64,000 bases of DNA from Rhodopseudomonas pentothenatexigens (GTDB lineage: Bacteria > Pseudomonadota > Alphaproteobacteria > Rhizobiales > Xanthobacteraceae), in NCBI RefSeq assembly GCF_900218015.1, contig NZ_UFQQ01000004.1, forward strand, positions 1 to 64,000, read 5' to 3'. Positions 16,588 through 26,946 of this stretch are shown here, in pieces (within the stretch, counting starts at the first letter, position 1; the number at the start of each line of letters is the position of its first letter). The translations under genes and the position numbers were made by a program. Below the pieces are notes generated by a model. The model was not told the DNA's origin and ran no database searches. It saw nothing but the letters and a program-made list of their open reading frames with translations.

Positions 16588-17427
16588 ATGGACGCCCCAA
16601 CCTACAATCCGGTCTGCGGCGGCCTGCCGCCTCAGACCGCGCTGCATACCGGCCGCGCGGTGTTTACCGAGGCCTATGCGGTGATTCCCCACGGCGTGAT
16701 GAGCGACATCGTTACCAGCCTGCTGCCGGGCTGGACCAAGACCCGGGTCTGGATTCTGGCACGGCCACTGTCCGGCTTCGCCGAGACCTTCGCGCAATAT
16801 CTGGTGGAGGTCGCGTCCGGCGGCGGCAGCGAGCATCCGGAGCCGGATCCGCAAGGCGAAGGCGTCGTCTTCGTGGTCGGCGGCGCCCCGAGCCTCGAGC
16901 TTGGCGGCAACACCCATGCGCTGCGCCCCGGCAGCTACGCCTATCTGCCGCCCGGCTGCGGCTGGCGGCTGCATAACGCTGGCTCCGAGCCGGCGCGCTT
17001 CCACTGGATTCGCAAGGCCTATGAACCCGCCCCGGGTCTCGATGCGCCGGAGGCCTTCGTCACCCACGAGTCGGAGATCGAGCCCGCCGGGATGACCGGC
17101 ACCGGCGGCACCTGGGCGACGACGCGGTTCGTTTCCCCAGAGGATCTGCGCCACGACATGCACGTCAACATCGTCACGTTGCAGGCCGGCGCCTCGATTC
17201 CGTTCGAGGAAACCCATGTGATGGAGCACGGGCTGTTCGTGCTCGAAGGAAAGGCGGTGTACCGGCTCAACCGCGACTGGGTCGAGGTCGAGGCCGGCGA
17301 CTTCATGTGGCTGCGCGCGTTCTGTCCGCAGGCCTGCTACGCCGGCGGCCCCGGCCGCTTCCGCTATCTGCTGTACAAGGACGTCAACCGCCATCCGGCG
17401 CTCGGCCGCCGCGGGCTCGGACGATGA
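16588..17427 (+). CDS. allE: (S)-ureidoglycine aminohydrolase
   Basis: A 279-residue bicupin enzyme that releases ammonia from (S)-ureidoglycine to give (S)-ureidoglycolate, a late step in allantoin breakdown. The first cupin (about 60-150) contains GEGVVFVVGGAPSLELGG and ALRPGSYAYLPPG. The second (about 190-275) carries the metal-site motif ETHVMEHGLFVLEGKAVYRL and GDFMWLRAFCPQ. The pattern matches YlbA/UGHY proteins. It starts after a GAGAGG site and its stop overlaps the allA start. Position between a transporter and allA supports the assignment. Confidence 0.9.
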   Translation: MDAPTYNPVCGGLPPQTALHTGRAVFTEAYAVIPHGVMSDIVTSLLPGWTKTRVWILARPLSGFAETFAQYLVEVASGGGSEHPEPDPQGEGVVFVVGGAPSLELGGNTHALRPGSYAYLPPGCGWRLHNAGSEPARFHWIRKAYEPAPGLDAPEAFVTHESEIEPAGMTGTGGTWATTRFVSPEDLRHDMHVNIVTLQAGASIPFEETHVMEHGLFVLEGKAVYRLNRDWVEVEAGDFMWLRAFCPQACYAGGPGRFRYLLYKDVNRHPALGRRGLGR

Positions 17428-17936
17428 CGGACGCCGCGCGAACAATCGTCGCGCAGCCGCTGACCGCGGCGGCGTTCGCGCCGTTCGGCCGGGTGATCGA
17501 CACCGCAGAGGTCGCCTCGCGACCGATGAATGCCGGCATGGCACGGCGCTTCCACGATCTCGCCGAGATCGAGGTGATCGGCGAGGGCGCGCGCGTCGTG
17601 GTCGGCCTGGTCGAGGCGCAGCCTTACGCGGTGCCGCTGTGGCTCAACCTGGTCGAGCGCCATCCGCTCGGCGCCCAGGCGTTCGTGCCGCTGAATGCCG
17701 CGCCGTTTCTGGTGGTGGTCTGCCCGGATGAGGGCGGCAAGCCCGGCGCGCCGCAAGCCTTCGTCACCGCGCCGCATCAGGGCATCTGCTACGCCCGCAA
17801 CACCTGGCACGGGGTGCTGACGCCGTTCGGCGCCGCGCAGGATTTCGTGGTGATCGATCGCGGCGGGCCCGGGGCGAATCTGGAAGAGCACGTGTTCGAC
17901 GAACCGTGGATCGTGCATCTGCCGGTGAGCCGCTGA
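17424..17936 (+). CDS. allA: Ureidoglycolate lyase
   Basis: A 170-residue AllA-type enzyme that splits (S)-ureidoglycolate to glyoxylate and urea. Family features: PLTAAAFAPFGRVI at residues 12-25, RFHDLAEIEV near 42, LVERHPLGAQAFVPL near 75, and the cupin strand ICYARNTWHGVLTPFG near 120, with the histidine of the active site. The ATGA overlap with allE shows they are co-translated. The pair gives the last two steps of ureide catabolism; the earlier enzymes and urease are not in this window. Confidence 0.92.
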   Translation: MTDAARTIVAQPLTAAAFAPFGRVIDTAEVASRPMNAGMARRFHDLAEIEVIGEGARVVVGLVEAQPYAVPLWLNLVERHPLGAQAFVPLNAAPFLVVVCPDEGGKPGAPQAFVTAPHQGICYARNTWHGVLTPFGAAQDFVVIDRGGPGANLEEHVFDEPWIVHLPVSR

Positions 17937-18043
17937 CGACGCCGCATCCGGGAGCGACAGAGGTCCGCCACGCTCCGGCATGGCAGAAGGAGATGTCGCT
18001 TCCGTCCGATCTCGCCGAGCGCCAAGTGCTGCGCGCGGGCGCG

Positions 18044-18601
18044 CTACGGATCCAGTTCGGTGTCCCAGTACAAGTAATCGAGCCAGCTCTCGTGCAGATA
18101 GTTCGGCGGGAACAGCCGGCCGTTGCGGTGGAGCTGGTGCACCGTCGGGGCGAAGGCGGTCTGGCGCGGGAACATCCTGGCCTGCTCGGGCGTCAGATTG
18201 CCCTTACGCAGATTGCATGGCGAACAGGCCGCGACGACGTTCTCCCAGGTGGTCTGGCCACCCTTCGAGCGCGGGATGATGTGATCGAAGGTGAGGTCGT
18301 CCGCGGCGCCGCAATACTGGCAGACGAACCGATCACGCAGGAACACGTTGAACCGGGTGAACGCCGGATGCGTCGTCGGCTTGACGAAGGATTTCAGCGA
18401 GACGACGCTGGGGAGCTGGAAGTCGAGGTTCGGGCTGTGGACCGCGCGATCGTAATGCGCCACGATGTTGACGCGATCGAGAAACACCGCCTTGACCGCG
18501 TCCTGCCACGACCAAAGCGACAACGGATAGTAGCTGAGCGGCCGGAAATCCGCGTTGAGCACCAGCACCGGCCAACCGCCATGCGAGACATGCGCGTTCA
18601 A
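18044..18601 (-). CDS. HNH endonuclease, conserved Rhizobiales type, TTG start
   Basis: A 185-residue HNH nuclease-like protein. The zinc-binding CxxC (CQYC) and later CSPC pair frame the HNH core DDLTFDHIIPRSKGGQTTWENVVAACSPCNLRKGN (about residues 95-132). The flanking sequence is highly conserved in Bradyrhizobium relatives (VSHGGWPVLVLNADFRPLSYYPL). I place the start at TTG 18601, preceded by AGGAG with a six-base spacer; an in-frame ATG 18 codons upstream has no such site. It is a single chromosomal gene with no mobile-element context; the function is probably DNA-related but unproved. Confidence 0.85.
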   Translation of the reverse strand: MNAHVSHGGWPVLVLNADFRPLSYYPLSLWSWQDAVKAVFLDRVNIVAHYDRAVHSPNLDFQLPSVVSLKSFVKPTTHPAFTRFNVFLRDRFVCQYCGAADDLTFDHIIPRSKGGQTTWENVVAACSPCNLRKGNLTPEQARMFPRQTAFAPTVHQLHRNGRLFPPNYLHESWLDYLYWDTELDP

Positions 18602-18878
18602 GAAACGCTCCTGACCCCCGTCGATCGACGCTGCGAAGCAGCATGCGGAACGCATACTACAGCCAGCGTGACGAGCTTGTGAAGGGCGATCCAGAAATGT
18701 CGGCGGTGCGGTGCGAGATTTCCGCCCAAACCAAGCGAGCCTGGGAGAAATCTGTGTTCCCAGGATCGGGCGCGGGAGGCGAATGTTCCATATTTACCGG
18801 CCGCGTTGACGGCGCCGCGGCTGACCAGCAGATTGTCCGCGACCATCCAACAACCGCCAATCCAAACGAGGAGGCGTC

Positions 18879-19877
<999 letters not shown>

Positions 19878-19899
19878 TCGAAAGAGTGTAGAAGCTGAT

Positions 19900-19930
19900 G
19901 CCGGATGGCGGGGTATTCCCGCGATCCGGC
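19900..19930. terminator. Shared terminator hairpin between cysK and purC
   Basis: A near-perfect stem: GCCGGAT (19900-19906) with ATCCGGC (19924-19930), one G-G mismatch, then GCGGG/CCCGC closing a GTATT loop. It lies between two convergent genes 23 and 17 bases away. There is no long T-run, so the efficiency is uncertain. Confidence 0.65.
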
Positions 19931-19946
19931 TCAGCACGGAGTGACC

Positions 19947-20864
19947 TTAAGTCACCACCAGATCAGTGCCGGTGAGCCGGCGGTAGGCGTCGAGATAGCG
20001 CTTCGAGGTCGCCTCGACGATCTCGGCCGGCAGCTTCGGCGGCGGCGCTTCGCCGTTCCAGCGGCCGGCGCGGCGTTCGGCGTCGAGATAGTCGCGCAGC
20101 GGCTGCTTGTCGAATGACGGCTGCGACCGGCCCGGCTGATACACATCGGCCGCCCAGAACCGCGACGAATCCGGCGTCATCACCTCGTCGATCAGGATGA
20201 TGCGGCCGTCCTTGTCGCGGCCGAATTCGAACTTCGTGTCGGCGATGATGATGCCCTGCTCGCGGGCGATCTCTTCGCCCTGGGTATAGACCGCGCGGGT
20301 CATGCTCTCGAGCGTGTAGGCGTCCTCGTCGCCGATGATTTCGCGCATCCGCGCGATCGTGATGTTCTCGTCGTGGCCGGTCTCGGCCTTGGTGGCCGGC
20401 GAGAAGATCGGCGGCACCAGCCGCTCGCTTTCCTGCAATCCTTCCGCAAGCTTTTCGCCCGCCAGCGTGCCGGAGGCGGCGTATTCCTTCCACGCCGAGC
20501 CGGTGATGTAGCCGCGGATCACGCATTCGATCGGAAATACGGTGGTGCGCTTGCACAGCATGGTGCGGCCGGCGAGCGCGGCGCGGTGACCCTGCAGGGT
20601 CGGCACTGCGTCGATGATCTCGTCGATGTCGGCGCTGATCATGTGATGCGGCACCACGCCGCCGAGCTGATCGAACCACCACGCACTCACCTGGGTCAGC
20701 ACCGCGCCCTTCATCGGGATGGTCTCGCCCATCACCACGTCGAAGGCGCTGATCCGGTCGGTGGTGACGAGCAGCAGACGGTCGTCGTCGACCGCGTAGA
20801 TGTCGCGGACCTTGCCGCGGCCGATCTTGGTCAGCGGCAGGTCGCTCGAGAGCATCGTGGTCAT
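19947..20864 (-). CDS. purC: Phosphoribosylaminoimidazole-succinocarboxamide synthase
   Basis: A 305-residue SAICAR synthetase of the long (about 300-residue, yeast-like) type. It condenses CAIR with aspartate using ATP in purine synthesis. Motifs: [36 protein letters not shown] (about residues 16-51), [18 protein letters not shown] (near 112), [32 protein letters not shown] (near 215). ATG 20864 is chosen; a GTG at 20882 would add six residues. A second purC copy of the short type is common in alphaproteobacteria and cannot be excluded elsewhere. Confidence 0.94.
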   Translation of the reverse strand: MTTMLSSDLPLTKIGRGKVRDIYAVDDDRLLLVTTDRISAFDVVMGETIPMKGAVLTQVSAWWFDQLGGVVPHHMISADIDEIIDAVPTLQGHRAALAGRTMLCKRTTVFPIECVIRGYITGSAWKEYAASGTLAGEKLAEGLQESERLVPPIFSPATKAETGHDENITIARMREIIGDEDAYTLESMTRAVYTQGEEIAREQGIIIADTKFEFGRDKDGRIILIDEVMTPDSSRFWAADVYQPGRSQPSFDKQPLRDYLDAERRAGRWNGEAPPPKLPAEIVEATSKRYLDAYRRLTGTDLVVT

Positions 20865-20934
20865 GGGCGGTGTTCCAGGCACAGGCGGACGCCGGCAAAG
20901 CCGGCGGCACAGGTCGATTTGAGCCCGCAGTCTA

Positions 20935-21852
20935 TCATTCCGGCAGCGGAATGAACTCGCTCTCGTTCGGGACTGCGGAAAAACGACCGGTTTTCCAGTC
21001 CTGTTTGGCCTGCTCGATGCGCTCTTTGCTCGACGAGACGAAATTCCACCAGATGTGGCGCGGCCCCTCCAGCGCGTCGCCGCCGAGAAACATCATCCGA
21101 GTGTCCGTCTTCGCCCGGACAGTGATGCGGTCGCCGGGACGGAAAATCAGCAGGGTCGGCCCGACGTGACGCTCGCCGGCGATCTCGACCTCGCCGTCGA
21201 CGACGTAGATCGCGCGCTCCTCGTGGTCGGGATCGAGCGGCACCGCGGTGCCGGCCTTGGCGTTGACCTCGACATAGAACCACGGCGACACCATCGTCAC
21301 CGGCGAAGCTCTGCCGAACGCCGAGCCGGCGATCACCCGCGCGGTGAAGCCGGTGTCCTGGATCATCGGCAGCGTCGCGGCGGCGAAATGCTGGAAACTG
21401 GGCGAGATCTCTTCCGAGCCGGCCGGCAGCGCGATCCAGCTCTGCAGGCCGAGCATCGATTGGCCGTCCCGGCGTTCGACGTCGGGCGTGCGCTCGGAAT
21501 GCGCGATGCCGCGGCCGGCGGTCATCAGGTTCATCGCGCCGGGCGCGATCTCCTGAATGTTACCCTCGCTGTCGCGGTGCATGATCCTGCCGTCGAACAG
21601 ATAGGTGACGGTGGCCAGCCCGATATGCGGATGCGGCCGCACGTCCATGCCTTTGCCGGCGATGAACTGCATCGGCCCGAAATGATCGAAGAAGATGAAC
21701 GGACCGACCATCTGCCGCTTGCCGTGCGGCAGCGCGCGGCGCACCGCGAAGCCATCGCCGAGATCGCGGGTCCGCGGCACGATGATCAGGTCCAGCGCAT
21801 CGCAGGTGGTCGGATCGCCGAGCACCGGATCGTTCGAAGGCATCCAGCTCAT
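20935..21852 (-). CDS. Pirin-family bicupin protein
   Basis: A 305-residue pirin. The metal-binding motif [17 protein letters not shown] (residues 72-88) and the downstream E/H cluster [10 protein letters not shown] (113-122) form the iron-site ligands of the N-terminal cupin. The C-terminal cupin retains [15 protein letters not shown]. Some pirins show quercetinase activity and others act as redox-sensitive regulators; neither can be assigned here. The gene follows a repetitive element and precedes purC by 70 bases on the same strand. Confidence 0.88.
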   Translation of the reverse strand: MSWMPSNDPVLGDPTTCDALDLIIVPRTRDLGDGFAVRRALPHGKRQMVGPFIFFDHFGPMQFIAGKGMDVRPHPHIGLATVTYLFDGRIMHRDSEGNIQEIAPGAMNLMTAGRGIAHSERTPDVERRDGQSMLGLQSWIALPAGSEEISPSFQHFAAATLPMIQDTGFTARVIAGSAFGRASPVTMVSPWFYVEVNAKAGTAVPLDPDHEERAIYVVDGEVEIAGERHVGPTLLIFRPGDRITVRAKTDTRMMFLGGDALEGPRHIWWNFVSSSKERIEQAKQDWKTGRFSAVPNESEFIPLPE

Positions 21853-21874
21853 CTGATCACTCCCGGGTTGTCAT

Positions 21875-21960
21875 CGTCATTGCGAGGAACGCAGCGAAGC
21901 AACCCAGGAGCCTCGTGTACCCAGCTGGATGGCTTCGTCGCTTCGCTCCTCGCATTGACG
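21875..21960. repeat. Dispersed palindromic repeat (REP-like), family A
   Basis: CGTCATTGCGAGGAACGCAGCGAAGC at the left and a matching inverted arm GCTTCGCTCCTCGCATTGACG at the right flank a short centre with the CCCAG...CTGGATGG pair. This core (GTCATTGCGAGGAGCGAAGCGACG-like) is a familiar multicopy intergenic palindrome in Bradyrhizobium/Rhodopseudomonas genomes. It lies between pirin and malonyl-CoA decarboxylase and contains no gene. Confidence 0.75.
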
Positions 21961-22002
21961 CAGTGAGGCCAGTGTAAGATTCGGCAGGCATGCCGTCGTT
22001 TG

Positions 22003-23421
22003 TCACGCCGTCGGCGCGGTCAGCGCTGGGGTTCCAGCCTTGCCGTTGCTCTTGCGCGGCTCGCTGGTCACCGGCTTGGTTGGCACCAGCTTGCGCACCG
22101 CGGAAGCGGCGGCGATCTGGCCGCGTTCGAACAGCGCCTCGTGGTTGGCTTCGATGTCACCGAGCGCATAGAGATAGTTGACCATCAGCCCGTGCGACTG
22201 CCGTATGCCGTTGGGCGAGCGGTCGCCGAGGAAGTTGATCCGGTCGAGCCGCGCGCCGTTGCCGAGATGGAAGCGCGCTACCGCATCCAGCGGACGTCCG
22301 TTCTTGGACTTGGCCTGCAGAAAGTAAGCGGCGGCGAGCTGCAGCACGACCGGCTTCAGCCGGTCCGCGGTGTCGGCATCGTCGAACCAGTTCGGCAGGT
22401 CCAGCGCTTCGAGCGCGGTGCGCGCGGAGGCATCGAGCAGCGTCGAGTCGGGATTGTCGCGTTCATGCTTCAGCCATTTTGCGAAGCCCGGCACCGGCGA
22501 CAGCGTCACGAAGGTCTGCACGTTCGGCAGCTCGCGCTTGATCTCTTCCACCACCTGCTTGATCAGGAAGTTGCCGAACGAAATGCCGGCCAGACCCTGC
22601 TGAGTGTTGGAGATCGAATAGAACACCGCGGTGGTGGCTTCCTCGGCGGCGATCGGCTCGCGCTCGAGGTCGAGCAGCGGCGCGATCGCGGCCGGGCTGT
22701 CCTCGGTGAGCGCGACCTCGACGAAGATCAACGGCTCGTCGACCAGGCGCGGGTGGAAGAAGCCATAGCAACGCCGGTCCGGCGGCGCCAGCCGAGCACG
22801 CAGATCGTCCCAGTCGTGGATGGTGTGAACCTGCTCGTAGCGAATGATCTTTTCCAGAATGTTCGCCGGTGTCGTCCAGTCGATCCGCTGCAGCACGAGG
22901 AATCCCCGATTGAACCACGACGTGAAAAGATGCACGAAATCGTCGTCGACATGGCGGAGCTGTGGATGCGAGGCGAGACGGGCGAGCACCGCCTCGCGCA
23001 TCCTCACCAGCGCAGCGGTGCCGCCCGGCGCGTGGTTGAGCCGGCGAATCAGCTCCTGCCGGCGCGGCTCGGCGGCGCGCAGCAATTCGCCGGTCGCCTC
23101 GGTGGAGGCGTGGGCGCGAAACGCTTCGATCGCGGCATTGAGTTGGGCGAGGTCGGGACCGAACTGTTCGGCCAGCGCATCGAGAAACGCCAGCTTGTCG
23201 GCTTCGTCCGCTGCCTCGTAGCCGGCGAGCAGTGATGCCGCCAGCGCCACACCCGACGCTTCGCCGCGCCGGGACAGCAGCGTCTCGCCGAGCGCGATCA
23301 GTTGGTCCCCGGACATCGGCTGAGCGCTGGTCAGCCCGAACAGGCTGCGGCCGCGCTCGGCCAGGCTGTTGAACAGGCCGCCGAGAAATTCCGAAGCGCG
23401 GTCCACGGTGGCTGTCGGCAT
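22003..23421 (-). CDS. Malonyl-CoA decarboxylase
   Basis: A 472-residue enzyme converting malonyl-CoA to acetyl-CoA and CO2. The N-terminal helical oligomerisation domain is about residues 5-120. The C-terminal GNAT-like catalytic domain contains FVTLSPVPGFAKWL (the Ser of the human enzyme's active site lies in this motif) and VARFHLGNGARLDRINFLGDRS with the catalytic histidine. The motif ISFGNFLIKQVVEEIKRELP between them is conserved. No malonyl-CoA synthetase or malonate transporter is adjacent, so it may serve to adjust malonyl-CoA levels rather than malonate growth. Confidence 0.93.
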   Translation of the reverse strand: MPTATVDRASEFLGGLFNSLAERGRSLFGLTSAQPMSGDQLIALGETLLSRRGEASGVALAASLLAGYEAADEADKLAFLDALAEQFGPDLAQLNAAIEAFRAHASTEATGELLRAAEPRRQELIRRLNHAPGGTAALVRMREAVLARLASHPQLRHVDDDFVHLFTSWFNRGFLVLQRIDWTTPANILEKIIRYEQVHTIHDWDDLRARLAPPDRRCYGFFHPRLVDEPLIFVEVALTEDSPAAIAPLLDLEREPIAAEEATTAVFYSISNTQQGLAGISFGNFLIKQVVEEIKRELPNVQTFVTLSPVPGFAKWLKHERDNPDSTLLDASARTALEALDLPNWFDDADTADRLKPVVLQLAAAYFLQAKSKNGRPLDAVARFHLGNGARLDRINFLGDRSPNGIRQSHGLMVNYLYALGDIEANHEALFERGQIAAASAVRKLVPTKPVTSEPRKSNGKAGTPALTAPTA

Positions 23422-23595
23422 GAGCTTGATCCCCAGACGTTGCAGGTCCGTCGCCGCGCTTAGATGGGCGGTATTTTGGAACCATAGACGTTCCGGGCGA
23501 CGCCTTCCAGACGCATGAGCGGACGGATTGTTTCGCCACGGCTTTGTGACCGGCCCGAGAGGGTTTTCGGGCTCGATGCGTGGATCGCTAGCCTG

Positions 23596-24201
23596 CTAGT
23601 TCGCCAGCACTTCAGCTGTGACATTTTCGATGTTGTGCAGCAGACAGATCAACCGGCCAGCGGCGTCCTGTACCGGTGTGTTGATCGACTGCCAGTAGCG
23701 CTCGACGAACACGCCGTCGGCGTTGCGGACGTCGTAGCGCTGCACGGCGAGCGCGTGCGGCTGGCCGGTTTCGACCACGGTGCGAAGCGAATTATAGACG
23801 TTGCTCACTCCATCCGCGGTTTCGAGCGCAGGATTGTCCGGAAAGACCTCGAACAGAGGCTTGCCGACGATGGTGTCGCGCGTGGTGAAGGTGGCGCGCG
23901 AATAGGCGTCGTTGATGTCGATGATCTTCAAGCCGGGACCGGCATCGATCAGCATGTAGGGATGATCGGACGTATCGAAGCTGGCGCGGATTTGCGCCAG
24001 CACCGAGTTGAGGTCGCCTGCCTTATTCCGACACGCCAGCGGCGACAGATCGGCGCCGGAGATCTGCGAATGCAGCAGAGCGAGTTCGCGCTTGGCGGAC
24101 GACAGCAGGCCGAGCAGCGTCCGCCGCAGCTTCTCGTCCTCTGCCGTCTCGAGCAGTCTTTGGAAGTGAGCGATATTCTGTTCACAGACAAAGCGTTGCA
24201 T
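23596..24201 (-). CDS. PAS-domain-only protein
   Basis: A 201-residue protein with an N-terminal helical segment (about 1-65, QNIAHFQRLLETAEDEKLRRTLLGLLSSAKREL) and one PAS domain (about 75-190: PYMLIDAGPGLKIIDINDAYSRAT through YWQSINTPVQDAAGRLICLLHNIENVT). No kinase, cyclase or DNA-binding output domain is present. The PAS resembles those of HWE kinases. A short GGAGAG site precedes ATG 24201; an in-frame extension upstream is unlikely. It may act as a partner or cofactor-binding subunit for another sensor; the partner is unknown. Confidence 0.72.
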   Translation of the reverse strand: MQRFVCEQNIAHFQRLLETAEDEKLRRTLLGLLSSAKRELALLHSQISGADLSPLACRNKAGDLNSVLAQIRASFDTSDHPYMLIDAGPGLKIIDINDAYSRATFTTRDTIVGKPLFEVFPDNPALETADGVSNVYNSLRTVVETGQPHALAVQRYDVRNADGVFVERYWQSINTPVQDAAGRLICLLHNIENVTAEVLAN

Positions 24202-24280
24202 CGACCGCTCTCCGTGGTGCGGGAATGCCGGCTCTTCTGCTACGCCAGATTGCGAGTATGTCAATACCGCCGAAAGTTCC

Positions 24281-25645
24281 CTAGCGACCCGATGCCGTTG
24301 CCTCGCTCACCTTGGCAAACCGCTCCAGCGTCAACACCGCATCGGCAAAGCTCTGCGCTCGGCCGTCCAGCACCGGACGGGCGAGTTGCAGAAATTTCTG
24401 TGTCATCGCCTGGTCGCTGGGGAACGAGTTGGGCTCGCCGGACGGATCGACGTAGATCCGCTCGTGCACGCCGTCCTCGGTGGTGATCGAAACGCGGGCG
24501 CCGAACGGATGGGTTTTGCCCTCCAGCCGATCGTCGCGCACCACGTCGAACTTGTCGGCGAGCGCATCGATCGCCGGGTCGCCGAGCCGGGTGTAATCGT
24601 CCCAGCCGAAGCTGCCCTGCTCCAGCGCCAGCGCGCCGGTGAAGAACATCGAGAACTGGCCGCCGACGATCGAGCGCGGATGCCGCTTGGTCGGCGCGTC
24701 GCCTGTCAGCGTGATGCCGTTCTTGTGCAGCCCGACTTCGACGCGCGTGATTTGCGCCGGAGTGAGATTGTGCTCGCGGCGCATGGCGATCAGCGCGTCG
24801 ATTGCGGCGTGCGTGTAGCGGCAGCTCGGATACGGCTTCACGCCGATCTTCATGGTCTCGTAGACCTTGCCGAGGTCGGCCACCGCTTTGTCGTGATGCG
24901 GCGTGTCGGTGTAGCCGACCAACAGGCCATGGATGCCTTCGACCGACTCGGTCGAGCCGATGAATCCGTTCTTGGCCAGCGTCGCAGCGATGACGCCGTT
25001 CATCGCGGCGGCGCCGACCTGATAGCGCTTATTCCACGCACCGTTGACCAGGAATTGCAGCGAGCCTGCGGCCTGGCTGCCGGAGACGCCGAACGCCGCG
25101 ACGATCTGGTCCTGCGACAGGCCGAACAGCTTGGCGGCGGCTGCTGCGGCGCCGTAGGTGCCGGCGGTTGCGGTGGGATGGAAGCCGCGCGCGTAGTGCG
25201 AGGTCGGATCGAGCGCGTTGCCGAGCCTGCAGCACACTTCATAGCCGGCGACGATCGCGGTCAGCACGTCCCGGCCCGAGGCGCCGACCAGTTCGCCGAC
25301 CGCGAAGGCGGCCGGCACCACCGGTGCCGAGGGATGCAGCGACGAATCGGCGTGGGTGTCGTCGAAATCGAGCGAGTGGCCGAGCGCGCCGTTGAGCAGC
25401 GCCGCCACCGCCGGGGTCCAGCGCTTGTCGTCGCCGAACACCGTGGATTCGCCGGCAGCGTCGAGCGACAGCGCCTGCAGCATCTGCAGGATCGACGGCG
25501 TCGATTCGGCTTCGCGCCGGGCGCGGATCGCGCTGCCGAGGAAGTCGAGCGTCAGCAGCTTGGCGCGCGCCAGGACGTCCTGCGGAATGTCGGTGAATTG
25601 CAGCGCGGCGACGTAGCCTGCGAGCGTGGCGGTTTCGTTGGCCAT
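24281..25645 (-). CDS. MmgE/PrpD family protein
   Basis: A 454-residue MmgE/PrpD protein, the family of 2-methylcitrate dehydratase and cis-aconitate decarboxylase. Typical segments: LLTLDFLGSAIRAR near residue 30, NGALGHSLDFDDTHADSSLHPSAPVVPAAFAVGE near 85, GFHPTATAGTYGAAAAAAKLFGL near 155, and VKPYPSCRYTHAAIDAL near 270. No prpB or prpC genes are nearby, so it need not be a methylcitrate enzyme. The start ATG 25645 follows a GAGGGAG site. It is divergent from the FUSC gene. Confidence 0.86.
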   Translation of the reverse strand: MANETATLAGYVAALQFTDIPQDVLARAKLLTLDFLGSAIRARREAESTPSILQMLQALSLDAAGESTVFGDDKRWTPAVAALLNGALGHSLDFDDTHADSSLHPSAPVVPAAFAVGELVGASGRDVLTAIVAGYEVCCRLGNALDPTSHYARGFHPTATAGTYGAAAAAAKLFGLSQDQIVAAFGVSGSQAAGSLQFLVNGAWNKRYQVGAAAMNGVIAATLAKNGFIGSTESVEGIHGLLVGYTDTPHHDKAVADLGKVYETMKIGVKPYPSCRYTHAAIDALIAMRREHNLTPAQITRVEVGLHKNGITLTGDAPTKRHPRSIVGGQFSMFFTGALALEQGSFGWDDYTRLGDPAIDALADKFDVVRDDRLEGKTHPFGARVSITTEDGVHERIYVDPSGEPNSFPSDQAMTQKFLQLARPVLDGRAQSFADAVLTLERFAKVSEATASGR

Positions 25646-25815
25646 TCGGGCTCCCTCTTTTGTGCGCCACGTTAGGCGGGTCGCGCATGTGGTTCAAGCC
25701 GTCCAGCCGCAGGCCCCATCCTCGTTTGGCCGCATTTGCGCGGCCTGCGACGCCGTGCTCTGTACCGTGCGTGATTCCGCGCCAGACGGTGCAACCGCAA
25801 CGATTGCCGCCGCCG

Positions 25816-26928
25816 ATGACAGCCAACAGGACACGTCTGCTCTCGCAATGGAAGCCGCGCCGGCCACAATGGGGGCTGGCGCTCCGGATCACTCTCGCCG
25901 CGCTGCTCGCGCTCGGTCTGGCGCAGAGCCTGCATTTGCATCTGCCGCTGTGGGCGGTGCTGACCGCGATCATCGTGACCCAGACCAGCGTCGGGCGGTC
26001 GCTGAAAACGGCGGGCGACTATTTCGTCGGGACCATCGGCGGCGCGGTCTATGGCGGCGCGATCACCATCTTCGTGCCGCATCACAGCGAGCTTGCGCTG
26101 CTCGGTGCGCTGGCGCTGGCGGTGGCGCCGCTGGCGCTGCTCGCCGCGATCAAGCCCAGCCTGAACGTCGCGACCGTCACGGCCATCATCGTGCTGCTGG
26201 TACCGACCATTACCAAGGTCGAACCTCTGGCTTCGGCGATCGATCGCGTCCTCGAGGTCGCCGTCGGCGCCGCGGTCGGGCTCGCGGTCTCGTTCGTTGT
26301 GCTGCCGTCGCGAGCGCAGGGGCAGGCTCTGGCCGCAGCGGCGCGTTCGCTGGACCTGATGGCCGACGCGCTCGGAGCGCTGCTCGCCGGGCTCACAAAA
26401 GGGCTCGACAACGATGCGCTGCACCGGCTGCAGGACGGCATTGGTGCTTCGCTGGTGACGCTGGCGGAAATCGGCGCCGAGGCGCAGCGCGAGCGCAATG
26501 CCGGCCTATCGCGCGGGCCCGACGCTGCGCCGTTGGTGCGCACCCTGCTGCGCCTGCGCCATGATCTGGTGATGGTCGGTCGCGCTGTCACCACGCCGTT
26601 GCCGCCGCCGTTGCAGGAACGGCTCGGCGCCGCGATCGACAACCTGCGGACGGCGGCGACTTCGCATCTGTTCGCCTGCGCCGAGGCGCTGCGAGGTCGG
26701 CATGCGCCGCCGCCGCTGGCGCCGATGGAACAGGCGCTGGCCGTCTATACGGCCGAAGTCGCGGCGGTGCGGCGAGACGGTTTGATCCGGGCGCTACCCG
26801 GTGATCAGGCCGAACGGTTCTTCGCGCTCGGCTTTGCGATGGAGCAGTTGCACCAGAACTTCCGCGACCTCGAAATGCGGGTCACCGAATGGGGCCAGCC
26901 CGGCAAGCCGGAAACCCGGACGGTGTAG
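25816..26928 (+). CDS. FUSC-family membrane protein
   Basis: A 370-residue protein: an N-terminal block of about six hydrophobic helices (about residues 18-165), including the family sequence LPLWAVLTAIIVTQTSVGRSLKTAGDYFVGTIGGAVYG, followed by a helical cytosolic C-terminal half. FUSC proteins (YccS/AaeB/aluminium-activated-transporter relatives) are thought to export aromatic acids or bind lipids. At 370 residues it is about half the size of AaeB, with a single FUSC unit. The start is uncertain; an in-frame ATG at 25660 lacks a ribosome site too. Confidence 0.75.
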   Translation: MTANRTRLLSQWKPRRPQWGLALRITLAALLALGLAQSLHLHLPLWAVLTAIIVTQTSVGRSLKTAGDYFVGTIGGAVYGGAITIFVPHHSELALLGALALAVAPLALLAAIKPSLNVATVTAIIVLLVPTITKVEPLASAIDRVLEVAVGAAVGLAVSFVVLPSRAQGQALAAAARSLDLMADALGALLAGLTKGLDNDALHRLQDGIGASLVTLAEIGAEAQRERNAGLSRGPDAAPLVRTLLRLRHDLVMVGRAVTTPLPPPLQERLGAAIDNLRTAATSHLFACAEALRGRHAPPPLAPMEQALAVYTAEVAAVRRDGLIRALPGDQAERFFALGFAMEQLHQNFRDLEMRVTEWGQPGKPETRTV

Positions 26929-26946
26929 CCGACGCCAGTTGCGCGG

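Noticed and set aside
15160-17544. 794-codon open frame antisense to the symporter and allE
   Set aside because: Low-complexity H/Q/R/D composition; the opposite strand encodes two well-recognised enzymes. Shadow.
18044-18601. HNH gene as a homing endonuclease or mobile element
   Set aside because: No flanking repeats, intron or compositional change; the sequence is of a chromosomal type conserved in Rhizobiales.
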